64,000 bases of DNA from Variovorax boronicumulans. Lineage in GTDB: Bacteria > Pseudomonadota > Gammaproteobacteria > Burkholderiales > Burkholderiaceae_C. The stretch is taken from contig NZ_JARXVG010000001.1 in NCBI RefSeq assembly GCF_029892485.1, forward strand, positions 1,026,402-1,090,401. The letters are read 5' to 3'. The notes beneath the pieces were generated by a model. That model worked only from the letters and a program-made list of their open reading frames with translations, had not been told where the DNA came from and did no database searches. The number at the start of each line of letters is the position of its first letter. The stretch's first letter is position 1. Below, piece by piece: positions 1 through 9,554 of this stretch. A program made the translations under genes and the position numbers.

Positions 1-11
1 CATGACTGCGC

Positions 12-1400
12 TCATTGCTCGACCGCCGTGATCTTCTTGATGCCTTCGGAAGGAGGCTTGGCCGCAGCCTCTCGAACCTGAACGGCGTAGCCATAGTCGG
101 TCAGATAGACATAGGTGTCGGTCCGATCGAGCGAATCGGGCTGCATGCGGCACTCCAGGCGCCTGGCGTCGCCGCTCAGATCGGGATGAAGTTCGGCCGC
201 AGCGCTGATGCCGACGACTTTGCAGACCGTCGAGTAGTCGTAGGTCACTCCGCCGATCATGCTGAAGAGGCTCAGTTTCCTCGTGACGTAGCGCAATTCC
301 GAGCCCACAGCCATGCGCTGCCAGTCGCCGGTCAACGTGAGATCGGTCATCGCCTGGCTGATCGTGTCGGAGCCGGGAAGAAAGTTGACGAAGCTGCTCA
401 GATCGACCAGGCCCAGGAACGAAGCGGATTGCGCCCATGTGCCGTCCGTACGACCTGTACCGCTCTTCGTCCGGGTTCGGAAGGTGGAAGCTGTCGCGTC
501 CGGCGCGATCTGGAGCTCGCTCCGGGTTGGCGATGTCTTTCCTTCACGGGTCCATGTTCCTTCAAGGACGATGCGCTTCAGGCGCTTTGTCGCCGGCGGA
601 AGTCCCAACTGCGAAATGGCATTCATCACCACCGGGCTCGGCGTGGTCAGGCCTGCGGGATCGGGCATCGCCTTGGCGCGAGGAATAAAAGCAGGCAATG
701 CCCGCCATGCCGGAGCGCCGCCGCAGGCCGCCTTGAAGAGCGCCTTGTACTCCGCATTCGTGTCGCCGCCGACCAGGTGCGACTTCGCCTTGTCGCCGTC
801 GACCCGACCGTCCGTGACGCGACCGCGCTCGTCGATGTCGAAGCCGCTCGTCTGAGCGTAGGCCTGCGATGGGCACGCGAGTCTGAAGCGCTCTCGCTTC
901 TGACCGAACGGCGCCCGGTAAGGCAAGTCGAAATCCATCCGCGGATAGTCGAACGCCCCCCAGAAGAGCAATGCCCCGTCCGATGTCTCGACGCTTGCGA
1001 TGTCGATGAGCGTGAAAGTCCCGTCGGGGCTGCGTTGCACCTCGCGCCAATCGGGTGACGCCGCGCGGCACGCGCGCTCGACGGCCGGCAACGCTTTCAG
1101 GGCTTGCGCCTGACGCTCGTCCAGTTCCTTGCGAACGCCGTAACGCCGGGCGTTCACCGGATAGCTGCGGCCGGTACGCAAGTCGGAGTAGAGCAACCAC
1201 GCCTGCAGCGCTTTGCAGGCGACAGTGAAGTTGCGCGTCTCGGGCCCATCTTCCAGGGCGAAGGACACTTGATCGTCGACGCGCAGCAAGCTGTGTTCGA
1301 CAAGGCTGCCGCCGAAGGACATCGACGGATTGCCCCTGGACGCGCAGCCCGCAACGAGCAACGCCGCCACGGCGCACATGGTGATATGGATGAGCTTCAT
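12..1400 (-). CDS. Predicted lipoprotein of unknown function
   Basis: A 462-residue protein whose N-terminus is a textbook lipoprotein signal: a short basic start, a hydrophobic core and the lipobox LVAGC with Cys19. It should be exported and lipid-anchored, probably in the outer membrane. I do not recognise the mature part. It contains several scattered cysteines, and the last ~60 residues (a Tyr-rich stretch around TDTYVYLTDYGYAVQV) look beta-strand rich. The frame is open upstream of the chosen ATG, but those residues do not resemble a signal sequence, so the start is placed at the lipobox-bearing ATG at 1400. The gene is divergent from the phosphatase-like gene at 1521, with 120 bases between them. 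Export and anchoring are well supported; function is unknown. Confidence 0.75.
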   Translation of the reverse strand: MKLIHITMCAVAALLVAGCASRGNPSMSFGGSLVEHSLLRVDDQVSFALEDGPETRNFTVACKALQAWLLYSDLRTGRSYPVNARRYGVRKELDERQAQALKALPAVERACRAASPDWREVQRSPDGTFTLIDIASVETSDGALLFWGAFDYPRMDFDLPYRAPFGQKRERFRLACPSQAYAQTSGFDIDERGRVTDGRVDGDKAKSHLVGGDTNAEYKALFKAACGGAPAWRALPAFIPRAKAMPDPAGLTTPSPVVMNAISQLGLPPATKRLKRIVLEGTWTREGKTSPTRSELQIAPDATASTFRTRTKSGTGRTDGTWAQSASFLGLVDLSSFVNFLPGSDTISQAMTDLTLTGDWQRMAVGSELRYVTRKLSLFSMIGGVTYDYSTVCKVVGISAAAELHPDLSGDARRLECRMQPDSLDRTDTYVYLTDYGYAVQVREAAAKPPSEGIKKITAVEQ

Positions 1401-1520
1401 GCATTCCGCGCTGGGCGGCTCCCCGGTTCGTTGTTGTCTTTGCGGCCGGCCCCGGCGTCGGATGACATGGCGGGCGGCGCTTCCCTCAGGAATCCTAACC
1501 CGGGACACAATCGTGTTTCC

Positions 1521-2561
1521 ATGCAATACATCCCCCCCAACTACGCCACCCTCTTCGTAGCCACCTGCAACCTGCTCAACCTCGCGAACCCCGACCGGGT
1601 GTACTACGAGAACCAGGACGCCTACAACGAGCGCGAGTACGAGCGAAAGATCGACTGGATCGGCGAGCGCTTCCATGCGCTCAACGCCGACGTGCTGGCG
1701 GTGCAGGAGGTGTGGGACGAGGCGGCGCTCAAGGCGGCCATCGCGCGCAGCGGCCTGCGCTATGACTTCGTGTCAGTGCCCGGTGCCGAGAACACGCCGC
1801 CGCCCGGGAGCCCGCCGGGCACGCCAGCGAGACCAGGCGCGCAGGGCACGCCGCGTGTGGGCATCGCCACGCGCCTGCAGGTGGACAACGTCCAGTCCTT
1901 CATCGACTTTCCGCTGGGCTTCGGCGTGGACGTGCCGGGCCTCGGCCCACACACCCGCTTCGAGCGCCCGCCCCTTCTCGCCACGCTGCGGATGAAGCAC
2001 GGCCAGCAGGTGCACATACTGACCGTGCACCTGAAGTCCAAGCGCCCCAAGTTCCTCCAGGACGCGCAAGGCAACCACCTGGAAGACCGAGACGACCGCA
2101 AGGTGGGCGTGATGGCCTCGCTGCGTTCGCTGCTGATGCGCGGCGCGGAGGCTGCGGCCCTGCGCTGCATCGTCATCGACCTGTTGCAGGACACGAACAC
2201 GCCGCTGGTGGTGATGGGCGACTTCAACGACAACCCGCACAGCGTGACCACGCAGCTGGTGGCCGCCACGTCCGAAGTGGCCTACGACAAGGCGGCGCGC
2301 GACGTGGCGCTGTTCAATGCCTACGAGATGCAGGGCGAGTCGGCGTTGAAGAAGGACGTGGCCTATTCGCACATCCACCAGGGCTTTCCGGACGTGCTCG
2401 ACCAGATCCTGGTGAGCGAGGAGTTCATCGCCAGCAGCCGGCACAGCCTGGGCGACGTGCGGCGGGTCGACTACTTCAACGACCATCTGCACGAAGGGCG
2501 CGACCGCACGCGCTCGGACCACGGCTTCGTGCGCGCCCTGCTGCGGCTGCGCACGGCCTGA
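1521..2561 (+). CDS. Endonuclease/exonuclease/phosphatase (EEP) family protein
   Basis: A 346-residue protein of the EEP (DNase I / exonuclease III-like) metal-dependent phosphodiesterase fold. The family's active-site blocks are visible in order: the Asn of TCNLLNL near residue 17, the Glu of VQEVW (Glu63), HLKSKRP in the middle, GDFNDNP with the catalytic Asp-x-Asn, and the C-terminal RSDHGFV Asp-His pair. There is no signal peptide, so it is probably cytoplasmic. The family covers nucleases and phosphoesterases, and the substrate cannot be read from sequence. The ATG at 1521 is chosen because homology-like sequence begins there; the upstream open frame is antisense to the lipoprotein gene. 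It converges on the ABC ATPase gene with only 7 bases between stops. Confidence 0.85.
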   Translation: MQYIPPNYATLFVATCNLLNLANPDRVYYENQDAYNEREYERKIDWIGERFHALNADVLAVQEVWDEAALKAAIARSGLRYDFVSVPGAENTPPPGSPPGTPARPGAQGTPRVGIATRLQVDNVQSFIDFPLGFGVDVPGLGPHTRFERPPLLATLRMKHGQQVHILTVHLKSKRPKFLQDAQGNHLEDRDDRKVGVMASLRSLLMRGAEAAALRCIVIDLLQDTNTPLVVMGDFNDNPHSVTTQLVAATSEVAYDKAARDVALFNAYEMQGESALKKDVAYSHIHQGFPDVLDQILVSEEFIASSRHSLGDVRRVDYFNDHLHEGRDRTRSDHGFVRALLRLRTA

Positions 2562-2568
2562 AGCGCGC

Positions 2569-3642
2569 TCAGCGCCCCATGCGCTTGCCGGTCTGCCGGT
2601 CGAACAGGTGCACGGCCTCGAGGTCGATGGCCAGGCCCACGGTTTCGTCGGGCCTGGCATCGACGCGGCCATGCACGGCCAGCACCAGCTTGGCTTCGCC
2701 GACCTGCACCAGCAGTTCGGTTTCGGCGCCCGTGGGCTCGACCACGATCACCTGCGCGTCGACACCGCTGCCCGGCGCGCCCAGCGTGATGTCGCCCGGC
2801 CGGATGCCGTAGTGCACCGGCTGGCCGTCGGCCGCCGAGGTGCCCGCCGGCACCGGCCAGCGCGCGCCATGCGCCTCGACATGGCACTCGCCGCCCGAGC
2901 GCCGCACCGTGCCCTCGATCACGTTCATCGACGGCGAGCCGATGAACTGCGCGACGAACAGGTTGTCGGGCCGGTCGTACAGGTCCAGCGGCGTGCCGAT
3001 CTGCTCGACGATGCCGTCATGCATCACCACGATGCGGTCGGCCATGGTCATGGCCTCGATCTGATCGTGCGTCACGTAGACCGTGGTGGTCTTCAGGCGC
3101 TGGTGCAGCGCCTTGATCTCGGCACGCATTGCCACGCGCAGCTTGGCGTCCAGATTCGAGAGCGGTTCGTCGAACAGGAACACCTTCGGGTCGCGCACGA
3201 TCGCTCGGCCCATCGCCACGCGCTGGCGCTGTCCGCCCGAGAGCTCGCGCGGATAGCGCCCGAGCAACGCATCGAGGTTCAGGATCTTCGCGGCGCGCAT
3301 CACGCGCTCGTCGGTCACCGACTTCTCGGCGTTGCGAAGGCGCAGGCTGAAGCCCATGTTCTCGCCCACCGTCATGTGCGGATAGAGCGCGTAGCTCTGG
3401 AACACCATCGCGATGTCGCGGTCCTTCGACTCGAGGTCGTTGACCACGCGGCCGTCGATCATGATCTCGCCGCCGCTGATGTCTTCGAGGCCCGCGAGCA
3501 TGCGCAGCAAGGTCGACTTGCCGCAGCCCGAAGGCCCGACCAGCACCACGAACTCACCGTCGGTGATGTCGAAGCTCAGGCCCTGGATGATCTGGACCTT
3601 GCCGAAGGATTTCTGGATATTGCGAAAAGATACGGATGCCAT
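2569..3642 (-). CDS. Carbohydrate ABC importer ATP-binding protein (MalK/UgpC type)
   Basis: A 357-residue ATPase that powers the importer encoded just upstream. Walker [10 protein letters not shown] lies at residues 36-44, the Q-loop in VFQSYALYP near 80-88, the signature LSGGQ at 134-138 and Walker B VFLFDEP at about 154-160. The C-terminal ~110 residues form the extra regulatory/TOBE domain typical of MalK and UgpC (the family's usual 350-370 residues). It is the last gene of a leftward operon in the order binding protein, permease, permease, ATPase, 19 bases after the second permease. UgpC-like is a family label only; the context says sugar or sugar acid, not glycerol-3-phosphate. Confidence 0.93.
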   Translation of the reverse strand: MASVSFRNIQKSFGKVQIIQGLSFDITDGEFVVLVGPSGCGKSTLLRMLAGLEDISGGEIMIDGRVVNDLESKDRDIAMVFQSYALYPHMTVGENMGFSLRLRNAEKSVTDERVMRAAKILNLDALLGRYPRELSGGQRQRVAMGRAIVRDPKVFLFDEPLSNLDAKLRVAMRAEIKALHQRLKTTTVYVTHDQIEAMTMADRIVVMHDGIVEQIGTPLDLYDRPDNLFVAQFIGSPSMNVIEGTVRRSGGECHVEAHGARWPVPAGTSAADGQPVHYGIRPGDITLGAPGSGVDAQVIVVEPTGAETELLVQVGEAKLVLAVHGRVDARPDETVGLAIDLEAVHLFDRQTGKRMGR

Positions 3643-3661
3643 GTGTTGTTCCTGAAATCGT

Positions 3662-4513
3662 TCAGCTCTTGACGGCGCCGGCAGTCAGCCCGCCGACCAT
3701 GTAGCGCTTGAAGGCGTAATAGATCGCCGCCGGCGGCAGCGCGTAGATAAGGCCGGTGGCCATCAGCAATTCCCACGGCGAATCGTCGGCCGAGAGGAAG
3801 TTGCCCAGGGCCACCGCCAGCGTCACGCTCTTGTCGTTCGACAGCAGCAGGAAGGCATAGAGGTACTCGTTCCACGCCAGCAGCAGCGAGTACGTGCCCA
3901 CGGCCACGAGCGACGGCACCATCAGCGGCAGGTACACGAGGCGGAACAGCTGCAGCGGCGAGGCGCCGTCCATGCGCGCGGCTTCGTCGAGTTCGTAGGG
4001 CAGCTTGTCCGACGCCTGCTTCAGCACCCAGATGCAGTACGGCGAGGCAATGGTCACCATCGCGAGGATCAACGCCCACTGGCTGTTCAAGAGGCCGTAG
4101 TTGCCCATGGTCTTGTACATGGGCACCGCGAGGAAGGCCGCGGGAATGAAGTAGGTGAAGAGCGCCAGGTTCATCACCGTGCGCCCGCCGCGCACGCGCA
4201 GCCGGCTGATCGCGAACGCCGCGGTGGTCGCGACGAAGAGCGTGATCGCGCCCACCGACACCGCGATCAACAACGAGTTCCACAGCTGCAGCCAGAAGTG
4301 GTCGAGGTAGAAGTGCTTCTGCTGGAACACGATGCGGAAGTTGTCCAGCGTCGGGTTCTTGGGCCACAGGTGGCCCGAGGTCGCGGAGTCCTTCGACGAG
4401 ATCGCGAAGAGCACCATGTGGTAGACCGGGATCAGCGTCCACAGCAGCACCGGAATGCCGATGAGCAGCAGCTTGGCCTCGGTCGCGACGGCCTTGGGGG
4501 TCCAGCGCTTCAT
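3662..4513 (-). CDS. Carbohydrate ABC importer permease, MalG-type
   Basis: A 283-residue inner-membrane subunit with about six transmembrane segments. The cytoplasmic coupling loop with the EAA motif is seen as [20 protein letters not shown], followed by PLMVPSL, which docks on the ATPase. The protein starts with a short cytoplasmic tail and one helix ([17 protein letters not shown]), as in MalG homologues. The ATG at 4513 overlaps the stop of the upstream permease gene by four bases (ATGA), which implies translational coupling and settles the start although the frame is open further upstream. It pairs with the permease at 4510-5382 to form the channel. Confidence 0.92.
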   Translation of the reverse strand: MKRWTPKAVATEAKLLLIGIPVLLWTLIPVYHMVLFAISSKDSATSGHLWPKNPTLDNFRIVFQQKHFYLDHFWLQLWNSLLIAVSVGAITLFVATTAAFAISRLRVRGGRTVMNLALFTYFIPAAFLAVPMYKTMGNYGLLNSQWALILAMVTIASPYCIWVLKQASDKLPYELDEAARMDGASPLQLFRLVYLPLMVPSLVAVGTYSLLLAWNEYLYAFLLLSNDKSVTLAVALGNFLSADDSPWELLMATGLIYALPPAAIYYAFKRYMVGGLTAGAVKS

Positions 4514-5382
4514 TTCGAGAGCCTCTTCATCATGAAGTAAACGAGGGGCAGCACCAGCGGCAGCGCCACCACGATCGAAGCCATCGACAGGTCGACCTGG
4601 TCGAGCCGCAGGTAGCGGATGCCCAGCGTGGCGAGCACATGCGTCAGGTCGGCAGGTCCGCCGCCGGTCAGCAGGTAGACGCTGTTGAAGTCGCCCAGCG
4701 TCCAGATCATCGAGAGGATGGTCGAGGTGATGTAAAGCGTCTTGAGCGCGGGCCAGCTCACGAAGCGGAACTTCTGCCACGTCGAGGCGCCGTCCACCGA
4801 GGCCGCCTCGTACTGTTCAGTGGGAATGGCCAGCCGCCCCGCCACCAGGATCAGCGTCCAGAACGGCAGCGACTTCCAGATGTGGACCAGCATCGCGAAG
4901 GCCAGCGCCAGCGAGGGGTCGTTGAGCCAGTTGGGGCCGTCGGCCCCGGTCAGGCGGAAGATGGTGCTGTTGATCACGCCCCACTCGGGGTTGAGCATGA
5001 AGCGGATCGACAGGATGGTGGGAATCGACGGCATCGCCCACGGCAGGATGAAGATCGCCGAGACGATCTTGATCCACCAGCGCGAGGTCACGAAGAAGCC
5101 CGAGAGCACGAGCGCCACGATCATCTTCAGGTTGATCGCCACGACCAGGAAGATGGCCGTGTTGATCACCGAGCGGAAGAAGATCGGGTCTTCGACCAGC
5201 TTCACATAGCTTTGCGGATGGCGCGCGAGCCAGAGCCCGTACCCCACCGGGTAGAGCACGAACACCACGAACACCAGCAGGTAGGGCACGACCATCACAG
5301 CGCCCCAGAACTGCCAGCGCGCGTGACGCGCCCCGAGATTGGCAACAGGCGCCGGAGCCGGCGCGACGGTGGTTGTGCTCAT
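4510..5382 (-). CDS. Carbohydrate ABC importer permease, MalF-type
   Basis: A 290-residue inner-membrane permease. An Ala/Pro-rich cytoplasmic N-terminus is followed by a first helix (VMVVPYLLVFVVFVLYPV) and five more. The coupling loop is visible as EQYEAASVDGASTWQKFRFV. It is the partner of the MalG-type subunit encoded next, with a four-base gene overlap. Both are of the binding-protein-dependent CUT1 class for sugars and polyols. The ~50-base gap to the binding-protein gene upstream shows no obvious promoter, consistent with one transcript. Confidence 0.92.
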   Translation of the reverse strand: MSTTTVAPAPAPVANLGARHARWQFWGAVMVVPYLLVFVVFVLYPVGYGLWLARHPQSYVKLVEDPIFFRSVINTAIFLVVAINLKMIVALVLSGFFVTSRWWIKIVSAIFILPWAMPSIPTILSIRFMLNPEWGVINSTIFRLTGADGPNWLNDPSLALAFAMLVHIWKSLPFWTLILVAGRLAIPTEQYEAASVDGASTWQKFRFVSWPALKTLYITSTILSMIWTLGDFNSVYLLTGGGPADLTHVLATLGIRYLRLDQVDLSMASIVVALPLVLPLVYFMMKRLSK

Positions 5383-5434
5383 GCAGTTCGCCCCATGAAA
5401 GCTGGTGTGGGTGTGGTTGGTGCCCGCGTGCGGC

Positions 5435-6820
5435 TTACTGCGCCGCCACCGTCTTGATGCGCGCGATCATCTCGTCGACCGCCTTGTCCACCGGCACTTT
5501 GTCGGTGACCACGCGGCTCATCGCCTTGGCCCAGACGTTCTCGTTGTTGAGCACGGTGAACTTGTAGTTCTTGGTGAATTCGAAGGTCACGGTGCCGGCG
5601 GCGTACTGGTTGAACACCGACAGGCGATGCCGGTCGGCCTTCCAGAACTCGCTCGCCTGCCCGGCCTTGGTGACCGGGAACCAGCGGCCCAGCGAACCCT
5701 CGACGTACGGCGTGAGGTTTTCCTCCTGCATGAGGAAGGCCACGAACTCCTTGGCGCGCGCCTTGTTCTTCGCGTCCTTGAACACCACGCCGGTCTTCAC
5801 CGCGCTGCGGTAGACCATCTTGCTGCCGTCGGGCTTGTTCGGAAAGCCGGCGGTGTGGATGCGCTCGGTGTAGTTCTTGCGGGCTTCCTCGCGCTGCTCG
5901 GGCGTGAGCGTGGCGTTGTTGGAATCGTCGAGCCACTTGGCGGCGATCGAGATGGTCGCGTTGTGCGTCATCACGGTCGTCTTGTTGTGGAACGCGACGT
6001 TGTTGTCCGGGTCCTTCCAGCTCGTCGACGAGGGCGGCGTGCAGCCCGTGAGGTAGGGCTTGGTGTAGTCGGTCACGGCGCTGATCAGGCCGGCGCGCAC
6101 CTTCGGGTCGTCGACCAGCAACTTGCCGTTGTCGTCCACCAGCTTGACGTTGTAGGCGTCCATGAAGGTCAGGAACGAATAGAACGCGTCGCTCGAATCC
6201 ACGCCCATCGGCATGCCGATGCCGAAGGTACGCTTGCCGCTGGCCTTGCGGCTGGCGGGCTGGACCTTCTCGCACCAGAACGACCAGTAGTCCTTCCAGG
6301 TGGTGGGAATGTCGGACTCCTTGAAACCGGCCTCCGTCAGCATGTCGTTCCAGTACTCGATGTGCATCGTCTGCTGCTTGATCGGGAACGCGTAGTACGC
6401 CTTCTTCTTCGTCTGCTCGTTGTAGAGGAACGTCGTCTCGAGCGTGTTGGGCGCGAAGCGGTCCTTCATGGGTGCGAGCACGCTGCCGATGTCTTCGAGC
6501 TTGCCGTCGTAGGCCCATTTGCCGGTGACCTGGAAGTCGTACACGTCGGCATAGGCCACGTCGGGCGGGCTGCCCGAGTCGAGCGCGGACACGGTCTTGG
6601 GAATCATGTCCTGGATCGGGTACTGCGACAGCTCGATCTTCACGTTCTTGTTCTTGTCCTCGAACTTCTTGATGGCGGCGAAGAGCGCTTCGTCCTCCGC
6701 CTTGTAGAAGCCCTTGACCCACCAGACGGTGAGCTTCTCCTGCGCGGCGGCGGGGCCCGCCGATGCCAGCAGCCCCAGCGCGACCAACGTCGGCGCTATC
6801 AGCGATTTCACGACTCTCAT
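5435..6820 (-). CDS. Extracellular sugar-binding protein of the ABC importer
   Basis: A 461-residue periplasmic solute-binding protein of the CUT1 class (MalE/UgpB fold). A Sec signal peptide occupies residues 1-26 and ends in GPAAAQEK; the mature protein begins LTVWWVKGFYKAEDEALF. It would capture the ligand and deliver it to the two permeases. Gene order and the divergent dehydratase/kinase/aldolase operon suggest a sugar or aldonic acid handled by the DgoKA branch, but the ligand cannot be deduced from sequence. It lies downstream of the GntR gene with 101 bases between. That gap contains a short inverted repeat (GCTCGC-CGG-GCGAGC), which could be a weak hairpin. Confidence 0.9.
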   Translation of the reverse strand: MRVVKSLIAPTLVALGLLASAGPAAAQEKLTVWWVKGFYKAEDEALFAAIKKFEDKNKNVKIELSQYPIQDMIPKTVSALDSGSPPDVAYADVYDFQVTGKWAYDGKLEDIGSVLAPMKDRFAPNTLETTFLYNEQTKKKAYYAFPIKQQTMHIEYWNDMLTEAGFKESDIPTTWKDYWSFWCEKVQPASRKASGKRTFGIGMPMGVDSSDAFYSFLTFMDAYNVKLVDDNGKLLVDDPKVRAGLISAVTDYTKPYLTGCTPPSSTSWKDPDNNVAFHNKTTVMTHNATISIAAKWLDDSNNATLTPEQREEARKNYTERIHTAGFPNKPDGSKMVYRSAVKTGVVFKDAKNKARAKEFVAFLMQEENLTPYVEGSLGRWFPVTKAGQASEFWKADRHRLSVFNQYAAGTVTFEFTKNYKFTVLNNENVWAKAMSRVVTDKVPVDKAVDEMIARIKTVAAQ

Positions 6821-6915
6821 GCTGTCTCCTTCTTCTTGGGTGGAAATGCTCGCCGGGCGAGCGTGGGTAAAAACAGGGTTGAAGTGCGGGCCGTTGCCTG
6901 AGGCTGCGACGGGCT

Positions 6916-6931
6916 GGCCAGCTAGCTGGCC
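6916..6931. repeat. 16-bp perfect palindrome across the gntR stop codon
   Basis: GGCCAGCTAGCTGGCC reads the same on both strands and contains the TAG stop of the GntR-family gene at its centre. No T-run follows, so it is not a convincing terminator. It could be a weak mRNA hairpin or a binding site, or coincidence in GC-rich DNA. Confidence 0.4.
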
Positions 6932-7665
6932 TTCAGCCTCGGCGGTGGTCTGTTCAGTCTTGGCAGGCGCCGGCTGGAGCCGAGCACGTCTTCGATGTCC
7001 TGGCGCGCACTGTCGATGAGGCGGATGATCGCGCGCTCGGCCCGGGCCGGCTGGTGCGCGATCACTGCATCGAGCACCGCGCGGTGCATCGGCAGCGAGA
7101 GTGCGGGGCCGTCGGGCTTGGCGGTCGATATCTCGAAGCTGGTGCGCAGCAGCGCGCTCAGCGCCTTGCTCATCTGGGCCAGCATGCGGTTGCGCGCGGC
7201 GCTCAGGAGGCCGTTGTGAAAGCGCAGGTCGAAGGTGACGTAGTCGCCGCCGTTCTCGATGGCCTCTTTCATGCCGGCATAGGCTTGTTCGATTTCATCG
7301 ATGTCCTTGCGATCGGCGCGCTCGGCCGCGAGCCGCACGGCCGCCGGCTCCACCACGCGGCGCAGGTCCTGCAGGTCGCGCAGGAATTCGGGCGTGAGCC
7401 CGGCGCGCGACTGCCAGGTGATGACGTCGGGATCGAACCAGTTCCACTTGTCCTGCGGCAGCACACGCGTGCCGACCTTGGGCCCGGTGACGATCAATCC
7501 CTTGGCCGCGAGCGACTTGATGGCCTCGCGCACCACGGTGCGGCTCACGCCGAGTTCTTCACCCAGGACCGGCTCGGAGGGTATGGACGCACCGATCGCA
7601 TAACGACCTGCCACGATGGCTTCGCCGAGCAGTTCGAGCGTGCGACCGTGGATGTTCTTGATCAT
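6922..7665 (-). CDS. GntR/FadR-family transcriptional regulator
   Basis: A 247-residue regulator. Residues ~1-75 form the winged helix-turn-helix, with the family's PSEPVLGEELGVSRTVVREA recognition region. Residues ~90-225 form the all-helical FCD ligand domain, in which the metal-binding Asp/His positions are suggested by DLRFHNGLL and MHRAVLDAV. FadR-subfamily proteins with FCD domains often sense sugar acids (DgoR, UxuR, GntR types). Placed between the importer genes it precedes and the divergent dehydratase operon, it most likely represses both until the pathway intermediate binds. A candidate operator lies at 7734-7743. Confidence 0.88.
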   Translation of the reverse strand: MIKNIHGRTLELLGEAIVAGRYAIGASIPSEPVLGEELGVSRTVVREAIKSLAAKGLIVTGPKVGTRVLPQDKWNWFDPDVITWQSRAGLTPEFLRDLQDLRRVVEPAAVRLAAERADRKDIDEIEQAYAGMKEAIENGGDYVTFDLRFHNGLLSAARNRMLAQMSKALSALLRTSFEISTAKPDGPALSLPMHRAVLDAVIAHQPARAERAIIRLIDSARQDIEDVLGSSRRLPRLNRPPPRLKAS

Positions 7666-7733
7666 GGATGCGATGTGGAATTTGGTATCCCGGAGGTCGA
7701 AAACATCAAGTCTCCGTGCGTTTCTTCACACTT

Positions 7734-7743
7734 ATCATATGAT
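7734..7743. promoter_or_regulatory. Candidate GntR/FadR operator in the divergent promoter region
   Basis: ATCATATGAT is a perfect 10-base palindrome in an AT-rich patch (cttATCATATGATgattg) of otherwise GC-rich DNA. It lies between the regulator gene start (7665) and the dehydratase start (7817). FadR-subfamily operators are short AT-rich palindromes of this kind. Its position would let one bound dimer control both the regulator/importer transcript and the catabolic operon. Assignment is by position and symmetry only. Confidence 0.5.
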
Positions 7744-7816
7744 GATTGAAAACGCGATTCGGCAGGACAAACCCTGAGGTTGGCCGTCGAAATCGGCAAC
7801 GACGGAGACAAACCCG

Positions 7817-9553
7817 ATGAGCAATTCCCCCAGGAAAAAGGCGAGCGAACTGCGCAGCCAACAATGGTTCGGCCGCCACGATCGCGACGGCTTCATCTAC
7901 CGGAGCTGGATGAAGGGCAAGGGCGTTCCGCACGATCAATTCGATGGTCGCCCGGTCATCGGCATCTGCAACACCTTCAGCGAACTCACGCCCTGCAACT
8001 CGCATTTCCGCACGCTCGCCGAGCAGGTGAAGATCGGCGTGTACGAGGCCGGCGGCTTCCCGCTCGAGTTCCCGGTGATGTCGCTCGGCGAGACGCTGCT
8101 GCGCCCCACCGCCATGCTGTATCGCAACCTCGCGAGCATGGACGTGGAAGAAAGCATTCGCGGCAATCCGCTCGACGGCGTGGTGCTGCTCATGGGCTGC
8201 GACAAGACCACGCCCGCGCTGATGATGGGCGCGGCCAGCGTCGACCTGCCGACCATCGGCGTCTCGGGCGGCCCGATGCTCTCGGGCAAGTGGCGCGGAC
8301 AGGAACTGGGCTCGGGCACCGGCGTGTGGCAGATGAGCGAGCAGGTGCGCGCCGGCACGCTCAAGCTGCAGGACTTCTTCGAGGCCGAGAGCTGCATGCA
8401 TCGCAGCCACGGCCACTGCATGACGATGGGCACCGCGAGCACCATGGCCTGCATGGTCGAAGCGCTCGGCATTGGCCTGCCGGGCAATGCGGCCTACCCT
8501 GCCGTCGATGGGCGCCGCAACGTGCTGGCGCGCCAGGCGGGCCGGCGCATCGTGGACATGGTGCATGAAGACATGAACATGTCGAAGATCCTCACGCGCC
8601 AGGCGATCGAGAACGCGATCAAGGTCAACGCGGCCGTGGGCGGCTCGACCAATCTCGTGATCCATCTGCTGGCCATTGCGGGCCGCATCGGCGTGGACCT
8701 CACGCTCGACGACTTCGACCGTCTCGCCTCCGAGCTGCCCTGCCTGGTGAACCTGCAGCCCTCGGGCCAGTACCTGATGGAAGACTTCTGCTATGCGGGC
8801 GGCCTGCCGGTGGTCATCAAGGAGATCGCCCAGCACCTGCACAAGGACATCCTCACCGTCACCGGCCAGAGCCTGTGGGACAACGTGAAGGACGCCGAGA
8901 ACTACGGCCCGCAGGTCATCCGTCCCCTGGCCGAGCCCTTCAAGGAGAAGGCCGGCATCTGCGTGCTGCGCGGCAACCTCGCGCCCAACGGCGCGATCAT
9001 CAAGCCGAGCGCGGCCACGCCCGAGCTGCTGGTGCACAAGGGCCGCGCGGTGGTGTTCGAGAGCGCCGACGACCTGCACAGGCGCATCGATGACGAAGAC
9101 CTGGACATCGACGAGCACTGCATCATGGTGCTCAAGAACTGCGGCCCCAAGGGCTACCCCGGCATGGCCGAAGCCGGCAACATGCCGCTGCCGCCGAAGG
9201 TGCTGCGCCGCGGTATCACCGACATGGTCCGCATCAGCGATGCGCGCATGAGCGGCACGGCCTACGGCACGGTGGTGCTGCACACCGCGCCCGAGGCGGC
9301 AGCCGGCGGGCCGCTGGCGCTGGTGCAGAACGGCGACATCGTCGAACTCGATGTACCCAACCGCAAACTGCACCTGCATGTGAGCGACGAAGAGCTGGCG
9401 AAGCGCCGCGAGAAGTGGGTCGCGCCGAGAGCGCCGCTCGACTCGGGCTACTGGAAGCTCTACGTCGACACGGTGCTGCAGGCCGACCAGGGCGCCGACC
9501 TGGCTTTCCTGCGCGGCCGGCGCGGGGCTTTCGTGCCGCGCGACAATCACTGA
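7817..9553 (+). CDS. IlvD/Edd-family sugar-acid dehydratase (L-arabinonate / D-galactonate type)
   Basis: A 578-residue iron-sulfur dehydratase that removes water from an aldonic acid to give a 2-keto-3-deoxy acid. The three presumed cluster cysteines are Cys60 (in LTPCNSHF), Cys128 (in LMGCDKTTP) and Cys201 (in SHGHCMTMG). Glu92 and Asp129-Lys130 sit where the family binds Mg2+, and the catalytic Ser is Ser479 in DARMSGTAYG. Length and motif spacing fit the pentonate/hexonate branch (L-arabinonate dehydratase of rhizobia, ~579 residues, which has a [2Fe-2S] cluster and also accepts D-galactonate) rather than IlvD or Edd. It is first in an operon with dgoK and dgoA (1-base gap to dgoK), which favours D-galactonate or a related hexonate. 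Confidence 0.85.
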   Translation: MSNSPRKKASELRSQQWFGRHDRDGFIYRSWMKGKGVPHDQFDGRPVIGICNTFSELTPCNSHFRTLAEQVKIGVYEAGGFPLEFPVMSLGETLLRPTAMLYRNLASMDVEESIRGNPLDGVVLLMGCDKTTPALMMGAASVDLPTIGVSGGPMLSGKWRGQELGSGTGVWQMSEQVRAGTLKLQDFFEAESCMHRSHGHCMTMGTASTMACMVEALGIGLPGNAAYPAVDGRRNVLARQAGRRIVDMVHEDMNMSKILTRQAIENAIKVNAAVGGSTNLVIHLLAIAGRIGVDLTLDDFDRLASELPCLVNLQPSGQYLMEDFCYAGGLPVVIKEIAQHLHKDILTVTGQSLWDNVKDAENYGPQVIRPLAEPFKEKAGICVLRGNLAPNGAIIKPSAATPELLVHKGRAVVFESADDLHRRIDDEDLDIDEHCIMVLKNCGPKGYPGMAEAGNMPLPPKVLRRGITDMVRISDARMSGTAYGTVVLHTAPEAAAGGPLALVQNGDIVELDVPNRKLHLHVSDEELAKRREKWVAPRAPLDSGYWKLYVDTVLQADQGADLAFLRGRRGAFVPRDNH

Positions 9554-9554
9554 G

